Shown piece by piece: positions 9,460-18,732 of a stretch of DNA of 64,000 bases; position 1 is the stretch's first letter; every line of letters begins with the position of its first letter. The position numbers and the translations under genes are program-made. The stretch comes from CALECP01 sp964389925 (lineage in GTDB: Bacteria; Chloroflexota; Anaerolineae; Promineifilales; Promineifilaceae): the NCBI GenBank assembly GCA_964389925.1, contig CAYMGE010000024.1, forward strand, positions 1-64,000, read 5' to 3'. Below the pieces are notes generated by a model. That model searched no databases and had not been told where the DNA came from. It saw only the letters and a program-made list of their open reading frames with translations.

Positions 9460-9873
9460 ATGACTCAAGCAGAAGAAATCGGCCGAAAATTACAGTCCGT
9501 CGATGCCCCACTGATGGCATTGCTCGGCATGAAGCTCATATCAATCGAGGCGGGCAGAGCGACGCTTCAGATGACCGTGCGTGAGGAGATGCTCAATGGA
9601 GGCGGCGCGTGTCAGGGCGGGCTTGTTTTTGCGCTGGCAGATCAGACGTTTGCCTATGCGTGCATGTCAGGCAACAAGCTGGGGGTGACACTATCGGCCG
9701 ATGTCGTTTTTAACAATCCAGCACAATTGGGGGATGTTTTGTCGGCCGAGGCCACCCTGCTGATCGAAAGCGGACGCACCGCCACCTGCGATGTCATCGT
9801 CCGTAATCAAGCTGATATAACCATCGCCCATTTTCGTGGCATACATTATCGCGTCAAGCAGTCCGTTTTATGA
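9460..9873 (+). CDS. PaaI-type hotdog thioesterase
   Basis: Acyl-CoA thioesterase-like protein of 137 residues with a single hotdog fold. The sequence LNGGGACQGGLVFALADQTFAYA fits the PaaI helix motif (HGG-x-F-x-L-A-D), with the usual His replaced within GACQGG. The following strand segments (LSADVVFNNPAQLGDVLSAEA) are typical. PaaI-type enzymes hydrolyse phenylacetyl-CoA-derived or other stalled CoA esters. An AGGATG site lies about 8 bases before the ATG. The stop overlaps the convergent membrane-protein gene by 6 bases. The missing motif His makes the exact chemistry uncertain. Confidence 0.85.
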   Translation: MTQAEEIGRKLQSVDAPLMALLGMKLISIEAGRATLQMTVREEMLNGGGACQGGLVFALADQTFAYACMSGNKLGVTLSADVVFNNPAQLGDVLSAEATLLIESGRTATCDVIVRNQADITIAHFRGIHYRVKQSVL

Positions 9874-10590
9874 CATCGTTGGCTTCGTTGTCAACGTTTG
9901 CAGCGCACGCGCCGACTCTTTGATCGCTCGCATTCGGTCAATCACGTCGTGCCAGAACGAGCTTCCCGCACTTGAGGCCAAGCCGGTCAACAGTGCGCCA
10001 CAGAGTGCCATGTAAGGTGTCGTGACCTGTGTTTGCAAGCTCGGTGAGAGCAGTGGCGAGAGATAGGCAAACGCATTCAACTGCATGGGGACGGCGATGA
10101 GGATGCCGAGAACGGCCGAGATGCGACGCAAACGAGCGATTCGCACGCCCTCTTCAGCATCATACAGGCCGCGAACGGCCGCCATCCGCGCCGCAATTTT
10201 GTGTTGGATTTGAGCGGCATGGTGGGTCATGCCGGTGAGCGAGATCAAATCGTTTGTCATCGTTACCGTCGCGTCAGCCCCATCGATCAACTCGTCTAGC
10301 GCAACACCAAACCCTTGCGAAAATTGATTGAGCGCGGCGATTTGCAGTTCTGCCTGTGAGCGATTGGGAACCCAATAGCTGATGTCACGCATCAGTTGGT
10401 CGGGGGCGACGCGCTTTTTCTGCACGTCAAGAAAGCTCAACCATTCGTGGCTTTTGACCATTTTGTTGAGCCACTCATTGGTCTTGAGGCTGTCCAAAAT
10501 GATCTCAACCGTCAGGGCGAGGGTCAAAATCAAAACAAAGTACGCGCCGAGCGTACCGATCACGTCAATTGCGCTATCTAGTGGCGACAT
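9868..10590 (-). CDS. Unknown membrane protein
   Basis: About 240 residues, not matched to a named family. Visible parts are an N-terminal transmembrane helix (GAYFVLILTLALTVEIIL), a soluble middle part with charged helices (residues about 30-150) and two further hydrophobic helices near the C terminus (AVLGILIAVPMQLNAFAYL and CGALLTGLASSAGSSFW). The GLASSAGSSFWHDVIDRM stretch resembles the last helix of some prokaryotic membrane proteins described only as hypothetical. The ATG at 10590 is preferred over 10611. It overlaps the thioesterase gene tail to tail by 6 bases. No function is proposed. Confidence 0.7.
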   Translation of the reverse strand: MSPLDSAIDVIGTLGAYFVLILTLALTVEIILDSLKTNEWLNKMVKSHEWLSFLDVQKKRVAPDQLMRDISYWVPNRSQAELQIAALNQFSQGFGVALDELIDGADATVTMTNDLISLTGMTHHAAQIQHKIAARMAAVRGLYDAEEGVRIARLRRISAVLGILIAVPMQLNAFAYLSPLLSPSLQTQVTTPYMALCGALLTGLASSAGSSFWHDVIDRMRAIKESARALQTLTTKPTMS

Positions 10591-10790
10591 GACAAAATCC
10601 TTGCTGCACACAAGCAGTTTGCGGCAACGTTCTATTAGATTGTGGTACTTCTATAATCTGGGGATAAGTATAGAGAGAGCGTGCAAATTGTCAATGAGAT
10701 TTAATCGGCCGATTAGGGCAATCGCATCTAGATATTAATCAAAACTGCTTTCTTGTATCATGTAAGTAGTCAGGCAAAAGTTTTGGGGCA

Positions 10791-10885
10791 ATGGTAAACG
10801 GTAATCGGTATACAGTGTTCGGTATTGACCTGTGGTAGAACGCACACCGAATACCGACTTACCGAATACCGAACACCCGATTACT
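10791..10885. repeat. Heptad-phased imperfect inverted repeat
   Basis: The left arm is made of 7-bp units (ATGGTAA, ACGGTAA, TCGGTAT, ACAGTGT, TCGGTAT). The right arm (AATACCGAACACCCGATTAC from about 10865) is its complement with a 6-base deletion. It can fold into a long hairpin. Confidence 0.7.
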
Positions 10886-11029
10886 TTTGATTAAGTACTT
10901 AGCGCGTTGGAAAGCAGGTCACTGAATGACAGCATAAGATAAATGATAGCGGTGAAGCGGAATGGCTGTCAAGCATATCTTTCAGGTGTGATTTATTTGG
11001 GTGTGTTTCATTTACTTTTGAAAACATGT

Positions 11030-11168
11030 TTCGGGAATTGTTGAACATTAAAAAATTAAACGGGTAAACGTGGTACGTGGTACGTGGTACGTGACCAAAT
11101 ACGCATCACGCACCACGCACCACGCAATGATTACCCAATTTAATTCTTAAACTGCAACAATTCCCGAA
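11030..11168. mobile_element. MITE-like 139-bp inverted-repeat element
   Basis: The ends are a perfect 14-bp inverted repeat, TTCGGGAATTGTTG (11030-11043) and its complement (11155-11168), with imperfect pairing continuing inward through AATTAAA and GGGTAA. The centre carries three GTACGTG heptamers (11073-11093) and four ACGCACC-like heptamers (11101-11128). There is no coding capacity. No target-site duplication is obvious, so a non-mobile giant hairpin is the alternative. Confidence 0.5.
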
Positions 11169-11592
11169 TTCAAGCAAAACAGTATATTACGGTCTGAAAA
11201 GCAGCATTATGCTATATAAATTGCAACATAATGATGATGTGGTATGCTTGGTTGGTTGTTAGAATAACTGCTGCATGGTCATAAGCTGTAATTAGGTGAA
11301 GGTAGATCAAAGGTACAGAAAGCAAGCAACAAACTCTATTTGATCTTCTCATTTTCAAAAGAATATGGCTCTCTGAGCCTTGATGGGGTACAACAGGACT
11401 GGGCATTAAATTTCCCATATCATCACACAACTGCACAATTCCTCAGAGAACCAAACTGTCTAGTTGACATAAACTGTTGAATGACTGGTTTCTTATGCGA
11501 TGAGGCTCACCCTTTACCATCGAGGGACATTTTTGCTACTTGTAGCCAGCTTTTGATGGGCAAAGGCTGCGTACAATAAGGATGATTAAATT

Positions 11593-14112
11593 ATGAAAGT
11601 TAGCAGGCCTATAGTAGCTGTCAAGCTGTATCTGGCTGGCTCACTTTATCTTACGATTGATGATGTCCCTGCCACGACATTTCATTCGCTAAAGACTCAA
11701 GCGTTATTAGCTTATGTCGTCTTAGAGGGTCACAAAACATTAGAACGAGACGCACTGGCTGCTATATTTTGGGAGGGATATACACGCAAATCAGGGCGAG
11801 CCAATCTACGCATGTCGCTATCGAATTTGCGACAAGTTTTAGGCTCACATAGTGGCATTATTGAAACAACACGCAATACAGTTCGCCTAAATACAGACGC
11901 AGAGAACGTGTGGTGTGATGTCCTGCATGTGAAAAAGACGATGACGGCAGGTGGGAGAGGGGCGCGTCATCAGCTACAAGCACGCCTGAACGCATTTGAT
12001 CGGGTTCTCATGCCCGGTTTTGAGGAGATTGATAGCTCGGCATTTCTGGACTGGCTGAGAGCAAAAAGAGGGGAATACGCATCATTGATTGAGCAATTGC
12101 GTCAGCCGTTACGCGAACGCCATTTTCAACCAACCCCAAAGCATAATCTCCCCCGCATGTTGAAGCCGATTTTCGGCCGACAACAAGCCATTGACACCCT
12201 CTCCACGTGGTTAGCATCGGCCTACCATCCTCTCATCACATTGGTTGGGCAGGGCGGTGTGGGTAAAAGTGAACTGGCACTCGCTGTTGCTCGCGGGAAT
12301 AAGGCTAATTTTCCTGACGGCGTTTGGTTTATCGGATTGGAGAGGGTACAGTCGGCCGAGTCACCTGAGATTATCCAAAACCAAGTGCTACAGCAAATTG
12401 CTCAGACGATGCACTTCGTCCCTCGTGGTCAGGGATCCCTGTATGAGCAAATCACCCGCTATCTTCAATCACGCCACGTCCTGCTCATCCTTGACAACTT
12501 TGAACACGTGATAGAGGCTGCACCACTTGTCGTTAATTTGCTACGTGAGACCCAGCAGCTAAACATCATCCTCACCTCACGACAAAAATTGAACGACCCC
12601 TGTGAAACGGTTTATTTTGTCAACGGGTTAGAGACAGGAAGCGGCAATGACTCGCCCAGCGTTCAGCTATTTTGCGAACGTTTGAGTCGAACTGGACGGC
12701 AGATTGACCAAGACGGTGAGTTGAAGATCGTTGCAGATATTTGTCAACTATTGAACGGCTTGCCACTTGGCATTGAGCTGGCAACCTCGCTGTGTGAAAC
12801 ACAAACGTTAGCCGAGTTACGGACAACCCTTGAACACGACTTGACATTCTTGAAGACAGATGCGTTGACAATGCCAACACGTCATCGCAGCCTATGGGCA
12901 GTGATCGCCTACTCATGGCAGCAGTTGACATGGGAGGAGCAGCGCGTGTTGTTGCAATTGACGATAATGAGAGGCGCGTTTTCGGCCGAGATCGCCCAAT
13001 CTGTGACGCAATCATCACAAAGCACCATTGTGATGCTACAACACATCGGTCTACTCACAACACAACAAAACGGGTTGCTATCGCTTCATCCACAAATCTC
13101 GCGCTTCTGTCTCAAACGCTCGGAAAACAACGCCGCGCTCAATGGCTGGTTGACACAGGCACAGTATCGACATGCAACCACCTATTTGGAGTGGCTCGTG
13201 CAGCAAATGGCACAGTTAAAGCGTGCGCCAGAACGTATTGTTGAGGTTCAGCAGCAGTTGCCCGATATTGAACAGGCATGGCAATGGTGTATCAACCACA
13301 ACTCAGCCAATTTGCTTGTAAAAGCAAGTTTGCCCCTCGCAACTTATCTTGACACAACAGGCTTGCAGGCAACAGGCATTGCTTGGTTCGAGCAAGCGTT
13401 ACAGATTACAACCAATGATATCGTCAACGCTTATTTGCGGAATGCGTTAGCGATGCTCTATATTGCACACGGCGATTATCAAGCAGCGCAGCAACAGCTC
13501 GTTTTATTAGAGACGATAGATGACTTGCCAGCAGTGTTGAGAGCGCAAATGAAGTTACTTGAGGGGCATTTGCAATATCAGCAAGGGCAACGGGCAGAAA
13601 GCGTGGCAACCTATGAACATTTGGCAGCGGCCGAATCGGCCGATTTGCGCCCCCTCGCAATTAGCTCGGCTTATCATTTAGGCCGGATTTATTCGGCTGA
13701 ACGAGCGTGGGAAGCGGCCGAGACAATTTGGGAGAAAGGGTATGAGCTTGCCTGTAAAGCGGATGACCTACACTATCAAGCCCTATTTTGCCAAGCATTG
13801 GGACAGGCAGCCTATAACCAAACTGATTATGAGGTGGCGTGGCAACGACTATTGCAGGGGCTAGCGTTGACAAGCGACGAACTGCCGTTGCCCGATCTGT
13901 ACTATTATGCTGCTCTAACTGCCTACCAGCGTGAGGATTACTACACAGCCTATCAATATATCTTGATGGCACTGCCAATTTATCAACAACAGCAACTCGT
14001 ACAACGGACGATTGATGCACTTGAACTGCTAAACCAACTCGAACATCAGCTAAATATGCCCACGTCGGCATCACGTCATGAGTTACGCGATCTTCGCCAG
14101 CGCAGCCTATAA
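11593..14112 (+). CDS. STAND-type transcriptional regulator with TPR repeats
   Basis: Regulator of 839 residues. Residues about 10-110 form an OmpR/SARP-like winged-helix DNA-binding domain (LAGSLYLTID, LLAYVVLEG, AIFWEGYTRKSGRANLRMSLSNLRQVL). A P-loop NTPase of the NB-ARC/STAND class follows, with Walker A LVGQGGVGKSELAL near residue 216 and Walker B HVLLILDNFEHV near 296, then an Arg-rich sensor (ILTSRQKL). From about residue 600 the protein is helical TPR-like repeats (YLRNALAMLYIAHGDYQAAQ, YHLGRIYSAERAWEAAE). It belongs to the family of the BTAD regulators at 42632 and 56504 but is much diverged and has a shortened BTAD segment. Such proteins switch on transcription after ligand and ATP binding. 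The target is unknown. Confidence 0.88.
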   Translation: MKVSRPIVAVKLYLAGSLYLTIDDVPATTFHSLKTQALLAYVVLEGHKTLERDALAAIFWEGYTRKSGRANLRMSLSNLRQVLGSHSGIIETTRNTVRLNTDAENVWCDVLHVKKTMTAGGRGARHQLQARLNAFDRVLMPGFEEIDSSAFLDWLRAKRGEYASLIEQLRQPLRERHFQPTPKHNLPRMLKPIFGRQQAIDTLSTWLASAYHPLITLVGQGGVGKSELALAVARGNKANFPDGVWFIGLERVQSAESPEIIQNQVLQQIAQTMHFVPRGQGSLYEQITRYLQSRHVLLILDNFEHVIEAAPLVVNLLRETQQLNIILTSRQKLNDPCETVYFVNGLETGSGNDSPSVQLFCERLSRTGRQIDQDGELKIVADICQLLNGLPLGIELATSLCETQTLAELRTTLEHDLTFLKTDALTMPTRHRSLWAVIAYSWQQLTWEEQRVLLQLTIMRGAFSAEIAQSVTQSSQSTIVMLQHIGLLTTQQNGLLSLHPQISRFCLKRSENNAALNGWLTQAQYRHATTYLEWLVQQMAQLKRAPERIVEVQQQLPDIEQAWQWCINHNSANLLVKASLPLATYLDTTGLQATGIAWFEQALQITTNDIVNAYLRNALAMLYIAHGDYQAAQQQLVLLETIDDLPAVLRAQMKLLEGHLQYQQGQRAESVATYEHLAAAESADLRPLAISSAYHLGRIYSAERAWEAAETIWEKGYELACKADDLHYQALFCQALGQAAYNQTDYEVAWQRLLQGLALTSDELPLPDLYYYAALTAYQREDYYTAYQYILMALPIYQQQQLVQRTIDALELLNQLEHQLNMPTSASRHELRDLRQRSL

Positions 14113-14129
14113 CGATGTGTCGGACATCA

Positions 14130-14741
14130 TCAGCCAAGATGTTGAGCCGCCCAATGGAGACGATAAATCATCCCGCCCATAATCATGACTGCCATCATCA
14201 AAAAGAGAATCGGCGCATAGTTGGGCAACAGGGCAAATAGGCTGAAGAAAATGATTGTCTCAGTTCCCGCGACCAACCCGCGAGGCATTGTGATAGTGGT
14301 TGTTTCGCCTTGCATTTTCGCGCCGCGGTCGCGCTTTTCCAAAATGGCTGAAAGATACATCCACGAGGCGGCGTTGACGTAGAACGTTGCCAACAGAAGA
14401 ACGAGCATGAGCCAATTAAACTCATTAGCAGGTTGCCCCAATATCACGCCGATAGGCAACGCAATGTAGGCAACGTGATCGCACATGATGTCCACGTAGC
14501 CGCCTAAGTCGCTTTGCAACTTGTTTTCACGCGCCACGATCCCGTCCAACCCATCAAAGACGCGATTAAGCCACCACAAAATTGCTCCGATGAAAAACCA
14601 GCCTTCATAAAGCGCACCAAACATTAGTAGCGCAATAAAAAGCCCCATCACCGACAGTTGAATGGGCGAGAGAAAGGAGACATAACGAGCCATGGGGGTC
14701 ATCAGGCTATTTTTGACGTGTCGCATTGGTTCATCAAACAT
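14130..14741 (-). CDS. CDP-alcohol phosphatidyltransferase
   Basis: Integral membrane phospholipid-synthesis enzyme of 203 residues. It carries the complete family signature D63-x2-D66-G-x2-A-R-x8-G-x3-D84-x3-D88 (in FDGLDGIVARENKLQSDL and the following GGYVDIMCD), so the metal-binding and catalytic aspartates are all present. Several hydrophobic helices surround it. It transfers a phosphatidyl group from CDP-diacylglycerol to an alcohol; the alcohol (inositol phosphate, glycerol phosphate or other) cannot be decided. It follows the double SDR gene on the same strand with a 32-bp gap that holds a heptad repeat, so cotranscription is possible. ATG 14726 is an alternative start. Confidence 0.93.
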   Translation of the reverse strand: MFDEPMRHVKNSLMTPMARYVSFLSPIQLSVMGLFIALLMFGALYEGWFFIGAILWWLNRVFDGLDGIVARENKLQSDLGGYVDIMCDHVAYIALPIGVILGQPANEFNWLMLVLLLATFYVNAASWMYLSAILEKRDRGAKMQGETTTITMPRGLVAGTETIIFFSLFALLPNYAPILFLMMAVMIMGGMIYRLHWAAQHLG

Positions 14742-14750
14742 GGCGGTGGT

Positions 14751-14785
14751 CAGTGAGCAGTGGACAACACTGTTTACTGTTCGTT
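14751..14785. repeat. Heptanucleotide array CAGTGAG/GTTTACT
   Basis: 7-bp phased units CAGTGAG, CAGTGGA, CAACACT, GTTTACT and GTTCGTT between two minus-strand genes, overlapping the 3' end of the double SDR gene. The halves are partly complementary. Confidence 0.6.
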
Positions 14786-16288
14786 GGGTAATGGGAACTT
14801 GTCGAGTAAGGCACGTTTCATCGCTTTTTCGGCAAGGCGTGGGGCAACTCGGCCGAAAATCGCAAATCCCTGCGCGGCCGCCCCCGGCATCAGCTCACGC
14901 TTATGCGCCTGCTGTGCCTCAAAAATTTTGTCTGCCAAAAGGTCAGGCGACATGCGGCTTGACTCGCGGCTGTTGTCGGGGCTATAGCGACGGGCGTGCG
15001 CGGTGCGGATGGGGCCGGGATAGACAGTTAGCACGTGTTGCTGTGGCCAAAGTGCAACGCGCAAACAACGAGCATAATGGGCAAGCCCATCCTTGCTGGC
15101 TGCATAGACGCTTGCGCTCGGATAGCTGACAAATTTGGAAAGCGAAGAGATAAAGACGAGAGATGCGCCCGTGTTAAGTTTGTTTGCTTGCAAAAGGTCG
15201 GCCGAAATCCGCAACGGAGCCGTCAAATTGACCCCCAGCACCGCCATCTGTTTTTCCACATCACTGTGGATAAAATGCCCCGTCTGACTAATGCCTGCAT
15301 TGTGGATTAATACATCGATAGAGGGAAGCTTTGTGATCCAACTGAGATCATGCGTTAAATCAGCGACAATAAAACGTACCTCTGCCCCAAGCGAGCGAAT
15401 CTCCTGCTCTGTTGCAGCAGCACGTTCTGCATCGACATCGACCCCAGTCACGTGATAGCCAGCTTTTGCATAGCGAAAAGCGAGCGACCGGCCGATGCCA
15501 TCGGCCGCCCCCGTAATCACAACGTGCAGCGGTGTATGGCTGCTCCGCGACATCAAGCGACGCTTTTTGCGCCTCATTGCCCATTCAATCAAGCGTGGGC
15601 TGCGTTTGGCAACATTGCGTATCATTGCATTGCTTGTGCCAATCGTGATGGTGCGGCGGTTTGTCTCGATCGATTTGACAATCCGTTCGACTACTTTTTC
15701 GGCCGCTGGAAAGCGTCGATACTGCTTCTCGCTCATACCAACCTTCGCGTGCATTCCCGTTTTCGTCGCGCCCGGATGAACGATCTGAACATCAACTTTT
15801 CCCGCCAACTCCACACGCAGGCTGCGTGCAAAGCCGTCGAGAGCCGCTTTTGAGGCGGTATACGTCGCATATTCAGCGGCCGGCAGCGCAGAGGCAATTG
15901 AACTAATAAAAACGAGTTTTCCGCCATGCAATAGCGGAAACAATGCGTGCGTCAAGCGGATCGGAGCTGCTAGGTTGACGTGGATCAGATTTTGGATTGA
16001 GTCGGCCGACTGCGCCCCAATCTCACCAACATACCCAACCCCGGCATTCTGAATGACCAGATCGATTTTGCTGACCATTCTCTGCTGCAAAAATGCCATA
16101 ACGCGCTCGGCGCAGTCTGGTTGAGATAGATCTGCTTGGCAATAGTTGTCTTCAGAAAAGACAGGATCGGCTAGGTCGTTGAGTGATTTTCGGCCGATCA
16201 GCACCAGCCGCACACCCTCTCCCATATAGATCCGCGCCAACGCCAAACCAATGCCGTCTGTTGCACCTGTGATCAAGATCGTTTGCAT
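14774..16288 (-). CDS. Tandem double short-chain dehydrogenase
   Basis: One reading frame of 504 residues contains two complete SDR domains. Domain 1 (about 1-240) has GATDGIGLALA, QNAGVGY and the catalytic YTASK. Domain 2 (about 250-504) has GAADGIGRSLA, HNAGISQ and YAASK. The linker contains a basic run (RRKKRRLMSRSS). No frameshift or stop separates them, and domain 2 could be started internally at the Met in that linker. Duplicated SDRs are known in beta-oxidation multifunctional proteins, but this one lacks hydratase or SCP2 domains. Neighbours are a phospholipid synthase downstream and rhodanese/DUF423 genes upstream on the same strand. Substrate unknown; lipid metabolism is an inference. 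Confidence 0.87.
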   Translation of the reverse strand: MQTILITGATDGIGLALARIYMGEGVRLVLIGRKSLNDLADPVFSEDNYCQADLSQPDCAERVMAFLQQRMVSKIDLVIQNAGVGYVGEIGAQSADSIQNLIHVNLAAPIRLTHALFPLLHGGKLVFISSIASALPAAEYATYTASKAALDGFARSLRVELAGKVDVQIVHPGATKTGMHAKVGMSEKQYRRFPAAEKVVERIVKSIETNRRTITIGTSNAMIRNVAKRSPRLIEWAMRRKKRRLMSRSSHTPLHVVITGAADGIGRSLAFRYAKAGYHVTGVDVDAERAAATEQEIRSLGAEVRFIVADLTHDLSWITKLPSIDVLIHNAGISQTGHFIHSDVEKQMAVLGVNLTAPLRISADLLQANKLNTGASLVFISSLSKFVSYPSASVYAASKDGLAHYARCLRVALWPQQHVLTVYPGPIRTAHARRYSPDNSRESSRMSPDLLADKIFEAQQAHKRELMPGAAAQGFAIFGRVAPRLAEKAMKRALLDKFPLPNEQ

Positions 16289-16306
16289 CTATTTATCCTT
16301 GCGTGT

Positions 16307-16663
16307 TCAATAAGTCTGAACATCTGGATCGACCGTCATCGACCACGCATGAATCCCGCCTTTCATGTTGAGCGCGTTTTCATAGCCCTGTTGACGCAAC
16401 CACGCGGTCACTTGTGCGCTGCGACCCCCATGATGACACATGATGACAATCTCGGCCGATTGATTATCGCGCACAGCTTTGGGCAAAGCGGGTGCGCCCT
16501 TTTCTGCCAGTTCACTCAGTGGTGCGGGCATTGCCTTGTCAATCGACGCTATCTCAAGCTCAAACGGCTCGCGCACGTCGAGTAGAATAAAATCATCGTT
16601 GTTTTCAATTTTTTCGGCGACTTGATCGGCCGAAATCTCAGGAACACCAAATGCGTTTGCCAT
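16307..16663 (-). CDS. Rhodanese-like sulfurtransferase
   Basis: Single-domain rhodanese of 118 residues. The Cdc25-like substrate loop is C76-HHGGRS, with the catalytic Cys present, preceded by the CH2A-like block LLDVREPFELEIASI. Single-domain rhodaneses move sulfane sulfur to thiols or cyanide, but the physiological role varies. The start at ATG 16663 is fixed by an AGGA site 7 bases upstream; a longer frame to 16792 overlaps the upstream DUF423 gene and is not coding-like. It lies between DUF423 and the double SDR on one strand with small gaps. Confidence 0.93.
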   Translation of the reverse strand: MANAFGVPEISADQVAEKIENNDDFILLDVREPFELEIASIDKAMPAPLSELAEKGAPALPKAVRDNQSAEIVIMCHHGGRSAQVTAWLRQQGYENALNMKGGIHAWSMTVDPDVQTY

Positions 16664-16691
16664 AATTTTTCCTAAATAATCTATAATTTGC

Positions 16692-17048
16692 CTATCCGCG
16701 TAACGCCGCCAAAAAGAGACATGCCCAACCTGCCAAAAATGCAACGCCACCAATCGGCGTAATTGCACCGAGCCAGTTTTTACCCGTTGCAACCAGCAGA
16801 TAAAGGCTGCCCGAAAATATCAGGACACCAATAAAAATTAACCAGCCTGACCAATTGACAAGCGCACCATCCGTGCGTGTGCTAAACCATGCGATCCCAA
16901 ATAGTGCTAGTGCGTGCAGTGTATGGTAGCGCACGGCTGTGTCAAATGTTCCCACATATTTTGGGAACTTCGCAAAATAATCACTCAGCGCGTGTGCGCC
17001 AAATGCACCCGCCGCCACACCCAAAAACATCAGGACGGCTGCCATCAT
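16692..17048 (-). CDS. DUF423 (YgdD-like) membrane protein
   Basis: Small integral membrane protein of about 118 residues with four hydrophobic helices. The family hallmarks GAFGAHAL near the N terminus, YHTLHALALF in the middle and ITPIGGVAFLAGW near the end are all visible. Function in the family is unknown. ATG 17048 is chosen, with GGAG 12 bases upstream; a GTG at 17078 is possible. It appears to be the first gene of a minus-strand run DUF423 - rhodanese - double SDR - phosphatidyltransferase. Confidence 0.9.
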   Translation of the reverse strand: MMAAVLMFLGVAAGAFGAHALSDYFAKFPKYVGTFDTAVRYHTLHALALFGIAWFSTRTDGALVNWSGWLIFIGVLIFSGSLYLLVATGKNWLGAITPIGGVAFLAGWACLFLAALRG

Positions 17049-17181
17049 TACAAATGTTCGCTCCACAAAACACCTCACTCTTCAATCGTTACACCAATTG
17101 CCACGAAGTATAACTGTTTCAACTTTGCGCGAGAAGCGCGAGTAGGTTTGCGAGAGCAAAGGTTAATGGCAAATTACTTAG

Positions 17182-17391
17182 TCAGCAAGTTGCTATTTTG
17201 TTAACTGATGATTTTTGGGTGGGAAGTGGTTGATGAGATATTTTCAGCATCAACAAATGGGGTGTTTTTTGAGAAAGGCTAACGTCAAAATTGTGAGCCA
17301 TGCGGGAGTTGGAGAAGCGAGTGCCAACCTCAATGACAGTGGAGGCCGTTTTCAATTCTCCAACATTGGTGAAACGCTTTGCCTGTGACAT
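17182..17391 (-). CDS. Small hypothetical protein
   Basis: A possible 69-residue protein starting MSQAKRFTNVGEL at ATG 17391. In its favour is a GAGGT ribosome-binding site a few bases upstream. Against it are the lack of any recognised family and a low-complexity C terminus. It is divergent from the acyl-CoA dehydrogenase gene. No function is proposed. Confidence 0.35.
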   Translation of the reverse strand: MSQAKRFTNVGELKTASTVIEVGTRFSNSRMAHNFDVSLSQKTPHLLMLKISHQPLPTQKSSVNKIATC

Positions 17392-17527
17392 AATGACCTC
17401 TCGTGTGTTTCTCGCTATCATACGGGTATCACAAGATTTATGTCAATCGCTACCGAACCGATTACGAACGAAGTACCTGCGGAGAGCTGTTCGTTGCGGA
17501 CTTTATTCGTCAAGCTAAGGGTCTAAA

Positions 17528-18670
17528 ATGCAAGCAAAATATTTGAACGATGAGCATGTTATGTTCCGCGACGCAGTGCGCGAATTTGTCAAACGAGAGA
17601 TCGCGCCTTATCACGAGCAGTGGGAGAAAGATGGGCTAGTTTCCCGTGATGTCTGGCTAAAGGCCGGCGAGAACGGCTTTTTGTGCATGGACGTTCCCGA
17701 AGAATATGGCGGACTGGGGGTAGACGACTATCGCTACAACGCTATTTTTGTCGAAGAATTGGCGCGAGTTGGTGCGTCAGGCCCCGGCTTTGGCATCACA
17801 AACGAACTAGTTGTGCCATATATGTTGGCTTTTGCAACGGATGAACAAAAAGAACGCTGGCTGCCCAAAATGGCAACGGGCGAATATATCACCTCTCTCG
17901 CCATGAGCGAGCCAAATGCGGGTAGCGACTTGCAGGGCATTCAAACAACCGCCATCAAACAGGGTGACCACTACCTGATGAACGGGCAGAAAACGTTTAT
18001 CTCGAATGGGATCATGAATGACCTCGCCATTGTTGCCTGCAAGACGACACCGGGCGCGGGCGCAGCGGGGATCAGTCTGATTGTCGTTGAGCGCGGGATG
18101 GAAGGGTATGAGCGTGGGCGTAATTTGGAGAAAATGGGTCGTCACGCGCAGGACACGGCCGAACTCTTTTTCAAAGATGTCGAAGTTCCCGTCGAAAATC
18201 TGCTTGGTGGTGAAGGCAAAGGGTTCTATCACATGATGCACAACTTGCCGCAGGAGCGTTTGGTGATTGCGCTGGGCGCATTTGTCGCGGCCGAAGCAGC
18301 GTTTGACCTAACCGTTGAGTATTGTAAAAGTCGCACGGCCTTCGGCCGACCCATCGGCAAATTCCAAAACTCGCGCTTCAAGCTGGCGGAGATGAAGTCG
18401 GAGCTGACTGTCGGCCGAATCTATCTTGACGACTGCATTATGAAGCAGGTTGATGGCACATTGACGGCCGTCGAAGCCGCAATGTGCAAACAATGGTGTT
18501 CCGATGTCGCCAAACGTATTATCGACGACTGCGTTCAGCTACACGGTGGCTACGGGTACATGCTCGAATATCAAGTTGCAAAATTCTATCTCGATGTGCG
18601 CGTTGACCCAATTCACGGCGGAACCAATGAAATCATGAAGGAAATCGTGGGGCGTTCGTTGGGATTTTAG
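17528..18670 (+). CDS. Acyl-CoA dehydrogenase, LCAD-like
   Basis: FAD-dependent acyl-CoA dehydrogenase of 380 residues. Family blocks are MSEPNAGSDLQGI (flavin/substrate loop), GQKTFISNG and QLHGGYGY. The C-terminal signature reads HGGTNEIMKEI, so the Glu used as base in medium- and short-chain enzymes (YEGT) is a Gly. The alternative base Glu of long-chain enzymes is present in LPQERL (E243), and the ending closely resembles recalled LCAD sequences (YGGTNEIMKEL). It therefore probably oxidises long-chain or branched acyl-CoA. An AAGGG site lies 7 bases before the ATG. It converges with the alcohol dehydrogenase gene. Confidence 0.93.
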   Translation: MQAKYLNDEHVMFRDAVREFVKREIAPYHEQWEKDGLVSRDVWLKAGENGFLCMDVPEEYGGLGVDDYRYNAIFVEELARVGASGPGFGITNELVVPYMLAFATDEQKERWLPKMATGEYITSLAMSEPNAGSDLQGIQTTAIKQGDHYLMNGQKTFISNGIMNDLAIVACKTTPGAGAAGISLIVVERGMEGYERGRNLEKMGRHAQDTAELFFKDVEVPVENLLGGEGKGFYHMMHNLPQERLVIALGAFVAAEAAFDLTVEYCKSRTAFGRPIGKFQNSRFKLAEMKSELTVGRIYLDDCIMKQVDGTLTAVEAAMCKQWCSDVAKRIIDDCVQLHGGYGYMLEYQVAKFYLDVRVDPIHGGTNEIMKEIVGRSLGF

Positions 18671-18732
18671 ACTTTTTGTTCATCTGGATCATGTGGTGAA
18701 ATAGCTGAGAATTCTACCTTCGCCTTTGATAG

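Larger units (their letters stand above)
10591..11592. other. 1-kb gene-free region with repeats
   Basis: No ORF here has a recognisable start site, family or length; the 74-codon frame at 11212-11436 reads like noise. The region holds a heptad-phased inverted repeat (10791-10885), a GTGTTTCA repeat copy (10998) and a MITE-like element (11030-11168). A TACAAT box at 11573-11578 and an AAGGATG site precede the regulator at 11593. Confidence 0.6.

Noticed and set aside
11212..11436. A 74-codon minus-strand frame in the repeat-rich gap
   Set aside because: There is no ribosome-binding site, no family and a biased composition of the kind expected in AT-rich non-coding DNA.
10591..11592. Search for tRNA genes or a riboswitch in the largest gene-free gap
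   Set aside because: No cloverleaf with GGTTCRA and no conserved riboswitch core was visible; the pairing found is explained by the repeats.
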